DNA of 41,251 bases from Verrucomicrobiia bacterium (GTDB lineage Bacteria; Verrucomicrobiota; Verrucomicrobiia; Verrucomicrobiales; DEV007), in assembly GCA_030425385.1 (NCBI GenBank), contig JAUIAH010000048.1, forward strand, positions 1 through 41,251, read 5' to 3'. Positions 36,021 to 41,251 of the stretch are shown here, piece after piece. The translations under genes were made by a program, and so were the position numbers. How positions within the stretch are numbered: position 1 is the first letter of the stretch; each line of letters opens with the position of its first letter. The notes beneath the pieces are model-generated. The model searched no databases. It worked only from the letters and a program-made list of their open reading frames with translations, and had not been told where the DNA came from.

Positions 36021-36653
36021 TCAAGATGACCGACGCCGACGCTGGCATAGCCCTATTCCTAACAAAAGCAATAGGCTGGTGGAAGGTTCGGGTATCACGT
36101 CGACGGCCGCCCCGGAATCATCATATTGCCAGCCGTGGATCATGCCACCATCCATATTCGGCGTGAAGGTCACCTCTATCACCCCGTAAGCCGTGGTGCC
36201 GCTGTCCAGGTCGACTGAGAAACCAAGAAACCCACGCTCACCCGACTCAAACTGGCCGAGATCCGTTCCTAGATGACCGTTAGGACTACCAGAGGCGCCA
36301 AAGCCCATGGAGAAGTCTGCCATGCTGACGGAGAAGACAGAAGGCTCGGGGCCAATCGTGGATCCCACCGGGACATTCAGGGCCATGTCGAGAAATCCTG
36401 TGCCCGAACGTACGAACTGTGAAGTGGCTACCACCCCACCTGCGTCGTTGCTGATCCCCGCGCCTCCAAAGAAGAAGTTGAGATCCGCAGCCGAGAAGGG
36501 TGCCGTATCGGTCGTGCCTGTTTCCAGGTCCACGAAGACGCCATCAAAGGTGTTCGGTATTGGGATGTCCTGGTCTGCGAAGACGGCAATGGCTCCCTGG
36601 GCAAACGGTGTGCATGCTAGGGCGATGAGCGTGACCGCGAGAAGTGCTTTCAT
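36021..36653 (-). CDS. PEP-CTERM sorting-signal protein
   Basis: 210 residues. An N-terminal signal peptide (MKALLAVTLIALACTPFAQGA), a beta-rich middle of unknown function containing VTFTPNMDGGMIHGWQYDDSG, and a textbook C-terminal tripartite signal: VIPEPST, a hydrophobic helix and RRRRSS. Such proteins are processed by an exosortase and linked to exopolysaccharide or outer-surface material; no exosortase gene lies in this window. It is between the His-rich giant (24 bp upstream) and the Fur-family regulator (53 bp downstream), all on the same strand. Confidence 0.9.
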   Translation of the reverse strand: MKALLAVTLIALACTPFAQGAIAVFADQDIPIPNTFDGVFVDLETGTTDTAPFSAADLNFFFGGAGISNDAGGVVATSQFVRSGTGFLDMALNVPVGSTIGPEPSVFSVSMADFSMGFGASGSPNGHLGTDLGQFESGERGFLGFSVDLDSGTTAYGVIEVTFTPNMDGGMIHGWQYDDSGAAVDVIPEPSTSLLLLLGIGLCQRRRRSS

Positions 36654-36677
36654 AGGGGTGTGATTCAGGACAGTGGT

Positions 36678-39600
36678 TTAGTTAGAGAGTTCAGCAAGGA
36701 CCCGGAAGTAGTGAGGCTTGCGCCCGTCGGACAAGGCGAAGGGGTAATCGACTTCCACCACTTCGTATTCGCCTTGAGTCGCGACCACGGTGGGCACTTG
36801 TGCGGAAGCTTCCCACGCAACCATGTCGCGACTGAATTGAGCCGTGTAGGCGAGACCCGCGGACTCGGCGTCCTTGCGGCGCACAAAGCGCACGGTGAAT
36901 TGCACGTCGTCACCCATCGTTACGACCGATAGCGTTGGTGTCCCGGTCGTCAGCGTCTGATCATCGATGACCACCAGTTCCGTGCTGTCGGCCATGTTCG
37001 GATCGGTTCCGAAGGCGAATTCGAGCACATTGTCAAGATCGTCCATGTCAGGGTTGCCTTCGGCTCCAGCTTCGTCGCCCGGTGTCGCACCGAAATTGTC
37101 GAGAATCCACTGGTCAAAAGGCACGTCTGCTAGGCTGGGTTCCACCTCAAACACGAAGGTGGTTGGATCGCTTTGAACGGCGCCTCCATCGATCAGGGTG
37201 CCGGAGGCTCGCAGGGTGACCTCATAGATGCCAGGGGCCGTGAAGGCCCAATTCACATGGGCGTGACTACCGACGCCAACCTCGTAGCGATCAGATTCCG
37301 TTAGGCCATCTCCGCTGTTGAAATAGACAACCGGCGTTCCAAACCCGTCGACGACATACATCGACATGTCGCCCGGTCCTGACAGTCCGACGAAGGTGAG
37401 TTCAACCTTGTTATCTTGAAAGAGACCGTCCTCGATCTCTTCGCCTGCGACACCCAAATAGGGAAGCAAAGGATTCTCGCGCTGTGGCAGGATCCACACC
37501 GTCTGATTGGGCATGCCAAGGAAACTGAAGTTGGCATCTTCAGGCACGGTTGATCGGGCAACGTCCGAGGCAAACACCCGCGCTTCATCAGCTTCGTATT
37601 CGATATCGGCAGCGTGGTCATGCAGGTGGAGGTCAAAGGCACCGTCTTCAAAGGCCACTCCCAAATCGACCTCTCCTTGGCGCACACGAACGATGTCTCC
37701 ATCGGGATCCGGCTCCGGCTGGGTGCGTAGCGCGTCGGGGACGGTGAAGGTGACGAACATGGTCTCGCTCGTAACCTCGCCACCTGCTTGCAAGGCCCCC
37801 GTGACGCGGAAGCCGATGCGGTAGGTGCCAGACGCATTGAACGCCCAGTTCAGGTGTTGATGGCTTCCCACAGCCGCTGGGATCTTGTCCTGCCCCGGGT
37901 CGATGCCGTTCGCGCTATCCATCATCACGGTGACGTTTCCAAAGCCATCCGTGGTGTAGGCAAAGAAGTCCCCACTAGCGTCCACACTCACGAGTTCAAG
38001 GGTGACCAAGTCATCCACGAACATTCCTGCAGGCACTTCTTCGGCAGCCAATCCCAGGAAGGGCAGGTGCTCGTCAAAGCTCTGCGGAAGAATCCACACC
38101 GAGTAGTCAGGATCGCCCAAGAAGCCGAAGCCCGGTGTTTCGGGAATCGCTTGCTCGGCGTCGGGATTAAGACGAATAACGATAGCGCTAGGCGCGTATT
38201 CTGTGTCCGTTTCCTCATCGTGGATGTGAAGTTCCAACTCGCTTCCAGCTGGAACGGCGCTGAAGCCTCCAAAGCTGCCGTCCGGTTTCTGGTAATAGCC
38301 TAGGACGGAGCCATCATCGCGAAGGTCATACCCGTAGGTTTCGACAGCTCCTGGAACGTTCAGCTGAGAAAGTGTTCCCTCAGACGCGTCATAAAAGAAA
38401 CTGCTGACGTCGGCGAAGTTCAGCTCGGCGCTGGCTAAGCCAAAGACAATGGCGTCACCAGATTCGTTGACACTACTGACGACGTAGTTGTCGTCCGGGG
38501 TCGGTTTCGGCAATGGCGTGAATGCCTCGGTCGTGATGTCATAAAGGAACGGTGAGGCCACCCCTGCAGAATCCCAGGACGCACCGCCGACAAGCCCAAG
38601 ATCGTTGAGAGCATAGAGCTGAGTTTCTGCAGCATCGGGGAACTCGACAGTCCGAGAAAGGGTTTCCGAAAGATTGCGGACAAAACCTTTCCGCCCCTCG
38701 GGAGTGATGTAGAATCCGCTGACGACATCGTCATTGTTGATGCCGAATGGGATGGTGCCAATCGCCTCTGGGAAGTTGTAAGAGGTTTCGATCCCTTCTG
38801 AAGACCGGATGAACCCCTGGGGCGGCCCCTCAGCAAGCGGGATGTTAGTGCCGACAATCGTTCCAGCGTTGTTGATTGCAGTGGGGTAGGCCAAGAAGTT
38901 TGGCGTCATCCAGAAGGAAGTCGATCCATCGGCAGATCGTTTGAATCCATCGAGGCTACCAGCCGGCTCGCTAGGAACACTGCCGACCATGTCGCCCTGG
39001 TCATTGGAGTCGAGCAGATAACGCATCGGCCTACCATCGGCGGTGAGCTTCTCATAATCGTAGTCACCATGCCCATCCTCGTAGGCAATACCAATGTCAG
39101 CATGGCCCTGCGCGAGCGAAGCGGCCGGGTGGGCGATGAAGCCTAGTGCCTTGCCACTAGCATCCGCATACTCACCGACAATATAACCGTTGTCATTGAG
39201 CCCAAACACTTCCACACTGGTCGCCCCCGGTGGATTAAAGACCGTGATTTCACCATCGGCGTTCCGGAAGAAACCGGCATTGCGCGTGAAACTAGCGTCG
39301 TTCACAGTACCTGCGATCTCACCCTTGTCATTGATGTCGCCAGGCAAGGTATGCGCCCAATCGTCCACGGTGAATGGCTCACTGAAGGTTCCGCCATCCC
39401 AAGTGATGCCTTGCAAGCTGAAGTCCTCGGTCCATTTCCAACCGACCTGCACGCCTGCGTTGTTCAACCCGCGTGTCACGGTACCCGTGGGCGAGCCTTC
39501 GAAGACGAAATCATTGATGGTGCCATCGGTGGCGCGTTGGAAGCTGCGAATGAAGAAGGGATCATCCTCAAACCAATAGCCATTGACCTGGCCACTATCA

Positions 39601-41251
39601 TTGATACGCCAAGCATAGGTGAATGTTTGCCCCTCGGGTTCGATGGAGGTGATCGTGCCGTCCGGTTCACGAATGAACCCGTATTGGATCTCAGGGTCTG
39701 CGGCGTCCCGGTAGAATCCGGCGATCTGTCCCGCACTATTCATGCCGCCGGGAAAGGTGTTGGTAATTCCCGTGATGTTGAACGTTGTTAGTTCGCCGTT
39801 CTGAATGAAACCTTGGCTGATTCCGGCACTATCAATGTAGCGACCGATCAACGTGCCATCGTTCTGGATATCACTGATGGTCGTGGCGGTGGCGCCTGGA
39901 ACTTCAAAGGTCTCGAAGGTGAAGGCCAAGCCACCTTCCTCGTGGTGATGGCCGACTTCAAAGCTGAGAGCCGTCGGATCGCTCTGGATCGGCGTGCCAT
40001 CGGCTAGCACTGCCTTCACGATAAACGTGACGCCATAATCTCCCTCCGCAGTAAAGGCCCAATCGACGTGGAAATGCGCGCCCGCGGGAACCGTAAGGCG
40101 ATCTTCGCTCGTGATCCCGTCGGCGGCATTGATCATCACGTTCGGCACCCCAAAGCCATCCGTGTTATAGACAAAGAAATTTCCCGGGCCCTCCACGGAA
40201 ACCAGTTCCACATACATAACGTCATCCATTAATACGCCAGCTTCCATTTCCCCAGCCTCCACGCCCAAGAAAAGCACATCGGATTGCGCATTCTGCGGAA
40301 GAATCCATAAAGGATCACCCACATTGCCCAAGAATGCGAAGTCCGCATTGTCCGGAACCGTGGATTCAGCTTCCTCAGGAACCGCCAAGACCGTCTCGCT
40401 GGGGTCCCATTCCCCCTCCGTCTCGTGGTCATAAAGATGCAAGTGAAGCTCGCCATCCTCAAAAGCCACAATCACACCTGCATGACCTGCCTCAAGATCA
40501 CCGTGACCATGACCATGGTCATCCTCATGCTCATCCTCATGATGACCCACTTCAAAGGCGAGCGTGGTGGGCGCACTTTCAATGGGCGTGCCATCGGCTA
40601 GCATTGCCTTCACGATAAACGTGACGCCATAATCTCCCTCCGCAGTAAAGGCCCAATCGACGTGGAAATGCGCGCCCGCGGGAACCGTAAGGCGATCTTC
40701 GCTCGTGATCCCGTCGGCGGCATTGATCATCACGTTCGGCACCCCAAAGCCATCCGTGTTATAGACAAAGAAATTTCCCGGGCCCTCCACGGAAACCAGT
40801 TCCACATACATAACGTCATCCATTAATACGCCAGCTTCCATTTCCCCAGCCTCCACGCCCAAGAAAAGCACATCGGATTGCGCATTCTGCGGAAGAATCC
40901 ATAAAGGATCACCCACATTGCCCAAGAATGCGAAGTCCGCATTGTCCGGAACCGTGGATTCAGCTTCCTCAGGAACCGCCAAGACCGTCTCGCTGGGGTC
41001 CCATTCCCCCTCCGTCTCGTGATCATAAAGATGCAAGTGAAGCTCGCTATCCTCAAAAGCCACAATCACACCTGCATGACCTGCCGCAAGATCACCGTGA
41101 CCATGACCATGGTCATGGTCATGATCATCCTCATGATGACCCACTTCAAAGGCGAGCGTGGTGGGCGCACTTTCAATGGGCGTGCCATCGGCTAGCATTG
41201 CCTTCACGATAAACGTGACGCCATAATCTCCTTCCGCAGTAAAGGCCCAAT
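36678..41251 (-). CDS. Giant exported His-rich choice-of-anchor M / HAF-repeat protein (5' end outside window)
   Basis: The frame is open to the right edge, so the N-terminus and signal peptide lie beyond 41251; at least 1524 residues are visible. Near the N-terminal side are consecutive choice-of-anchor M domains (TIGR03769 type; HLHLYDHETEGEWDPSE, FLGNVGDPLWILPQ, GPGNFFVYNTDGFG, AHFHVDWAFTAEGDYG) joined by His/Asp/Glu-rich linkers such as GHHEDDHDHDHGHGHG. Then come HAF-like repeats (GxxxGxxxDxxGxxxGFI patterns), two more diverged M domains, one of them apparently interrupted by HAF repeats, and a C-terminal FAFGTDPN / YFRVLAELSN region. M-domain proteins in Actinobacteria accompany zinc/manganese ABC transporters. 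Together with the linkers this suggests surface metal binding. The PEP-CTERM and Fur/Zur genes follow directly. Confidence 0.85.
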   Translation of the reverse strand, partial: WAFTAEGDYGVTFIVKAMLADGTPIESAPTTLAFEVGHHEDDHDHDHGHGHGDLAAGHAGVIVAFEDSELHLHLYDHETEGEWDPSETVLAVPEEAESTVPDNADFAFLGNVGDPLWILPQNAQSDVLFLGVEAGEMEAGVLMDDVMYVELVSVEGPGNFFVYNTDGFGVPNVMINAADGITSEDRLTVPAGAHFHVDWAFTAEGDYGVTFIVKAMLADGTPIESAPTTLAFEVGHHEDEHEDDHGHGHGDLEAGHAGVIVAFEDGELHLHLYDHETEGEWDPSETVLAVPEEAESTVPDNADFAFLGNVGDPLWILPQNAQSDVLFLGVEAGEMEAGVLMDDVMYVELVSVEGPGNFFVYNTDGFGVPNVMINAADGITSEDRLTVPAGAHFHVDWAFTAEGDYGVTFIVKAVLADGTPIQSDPTALSFEVGHHHEEGGLAFTFETFEVPGATATTISDIQNDGTLIGRYIDSAGISQGFIQNGELTTFNITGITNTFPGGMNSAGQIAGFYRDAADPEIQYGFIREPDGTITSIEPEGQTFTYAWRINDSGQVNGYWFEDDPFFIRSFQRATDGTINDFVFEGSPTGTVTRGLNNAGVQVGWKWTEDFSLQGITWDGGTFSEPFTVDDWAHTLPGDINDKGEIAGTVNDASFTRNAGFFRNADGEITVFNPPGATSVEVFGLNDNGYIVGEYADASGKALGFIAHPAASLAQGHADIGIAYEDGHGDYDYEKLTADGRPMRYLLDSNDQGDMVGSVPSEPAGSLDGFKRSADGSTSFWMTPNFLAYPTAINNAGTIVGTNIPLAEGPPQGFIRSSEGIETSYNFPEAIGTIPFGINNDDVVSGFYITPEGRKGFVRNLSETLSRTVEFPDAAETQLYALNDLGLVGGASWDSAGVASPFLYDITTEAFTPLPKPTPDDNYVVSSVNESGDAIVFGLASAELNFADVSSFFYDASEGTLSQLNVPGAVETYGYDLRDDGSVLGYYQKPDGSFGGFSAVPAGSELELHIHDEETDTEYAPSAIVIRLNPDAEQAIPETPGFGFLGDPDYSVWILPQSFDEHLPFLGLAAEEVPAGMFVDDLVTLELVSVDASGDFFAYTTDGFGNVTVMMDSANGIDPGQDKIPAAVGSHQHLNWAFNASGTYRIGFRVTGALQAGGEVTSETMFVTFTVPDALRTQPEPDPDGDIVRVRQGEVDLGVAFEDGAFDLHLHDHAADIEYEADEARVFASDVARSTVPEDANFSFLGMPNQTVWILPQRENPLLPYLGVAGEEIEDGLFQDNKVELTFVGLSGPGDMSMYVVDGFGTPVVYFNSGDGLTESDRYEVGVGSHAHVNWAFTAPGIYEVTLRASGTLIDGGAVQSDPTTFVFEVEPSLADVPFDQWILDNFGATPGDEAGAEGNPDMDDLDNVLEFAFGTDPNMADSTELVVIDDQTLTTGTPTLSVVTMGDDVQFTVRFVRRKDAESAGLAYTAQFSRDMVAWEASAQVPTVVATQGEYEVVEVDYPFALSDGRKPHYFRVLAELSN
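38245..39072 (-). other. HAF-repeat block inserted within a choice-of-anchor M domain
   Basis: The diverged M domain begins with GHADIGIAYEDG (about 39072-39110). It does not continue with the usual LxLHxHDEE strand; roughly 275 residues of HAF-like repeats (SNDQGDMVGS, NNAGTIVGTN, NNDDVVSGFY) come first. SELELHIHDEETDTEYAPS, the expected continuation, follows at about 38245. The intact M domain further on (VDLGVAFEDG directly followed by AFDLHLHDH) shows the normal order. Confidence 0.65.
40007..41251 (-). repeat. Near-perfect 594-bp tandem repeats inside the His-rich protein gene
   Basis: The same sequence returns at offsets 40007, 40601 and 41195 (period 594 bp, 198 codons), the third copy being cut by the window edge. 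Copies 1 and 2 are identical for about 430 bp. Differences cluster in the His-rich linker near 40500-40560 versus 41095-41150; a few single-base changes lie close by, and there is one at 41227. This is a recent in-frame duplication that keeps the reading frame. Confidence 0.95.

Noticed and set aside
2317-37130. Frequent TGCTAG hexamer
   Set aside because: About a dozen copies are near what base composition predicts, unlike CTAACAA.
40007-41251. Tandem repeats considered as CRISPR or satellite DNA
   Set aside because: The period is 594 bp, in frame and fully coding, with protein-domain content.

Overview
The window reads as a chromosomal segment of a Verrucomicrobiota-type bacterium. Signs of this are a PEP-CTERM protein, several very large exported proteins built from LamG, lamin-tail, CotH, PA14 and choice-of-anchor M domains, a C-terminal beta domain (consensus like LTWxSxxGxxYxxESS) common in exported proteins of that phylum, one GspG/pilin-like protein with an H-x-G tail, and paired lipoprotein/helical-repeat proteins. 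Base composition is moderately GC rich. No rRNA, tRNA, CRISPR array, transposase or phage gene was seen. Most genes lie on the minus strand; only an SGNH/DUF1080 lipoprotein, a VAO-type flavoprotein and the pilin-like gene are on plus.

Layout. 1-5.1 kb: a stand-alone helicase-associated-repeat protein, an exported FG-GAP protein and a GlnD-like nucleotidyltransferase with ACT domains but no obvious HD motif. 5.1-9.7 kb: a 1517-residue exported LamG/TSP3/PA14 protein with a strong terminator. 9.7-14.1 kb: two translationally coupled exported helical-repeat proteins, divergent from an SGNH hydrolase-DUF1080 fusion. 14.1-29.5 kb: a long minus-strand gene train, which is the core of the window. 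It starts with a ketosynthase-like protein that keeps its Cys but lacks both catalytic His. A 7TM-type histidine kinase, a pseudo-histidine kinase, an NtrC-like regulator with a degraded ATPase and a BioF-family (AONS) enzyme follow, all joined by 4-bp start/stop overlaps. A K+ channel, a BtpA protein, a coiled-coil membrane protein, an OmpR-type regulator and a CotH/lamin-tail protein follow with short gaps. 29.5-34.5 kb: a flavin oxidoreductase, a TonB-dependent receptor and an exported RraA-like protein. 34.7-41.25 kb: the pilin-like gene, then (minus) a giant His-rich choice-of-anchor M protein running off the right edge, a PEP-CTERM protein and a Fur/Zur-family regulator.

Two systems stand out. 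The first is the coupled ketosynthase/kinase/pseudokinase/degenerate-NtrC/AONS operon. It puts acyl-chain enzymes and a membrane sensor in one translation unit, and may make and sense a lipid-derived signal or regulate envelope lipid synthesis. The second is the His-rich, tandemly duplicated surface protein beside a Fur/Zur-type regulator, which suggests extracellular metal (zinc) binding. Both functional readings are inference; domain calls rest on motifs read by eye, without database searches.
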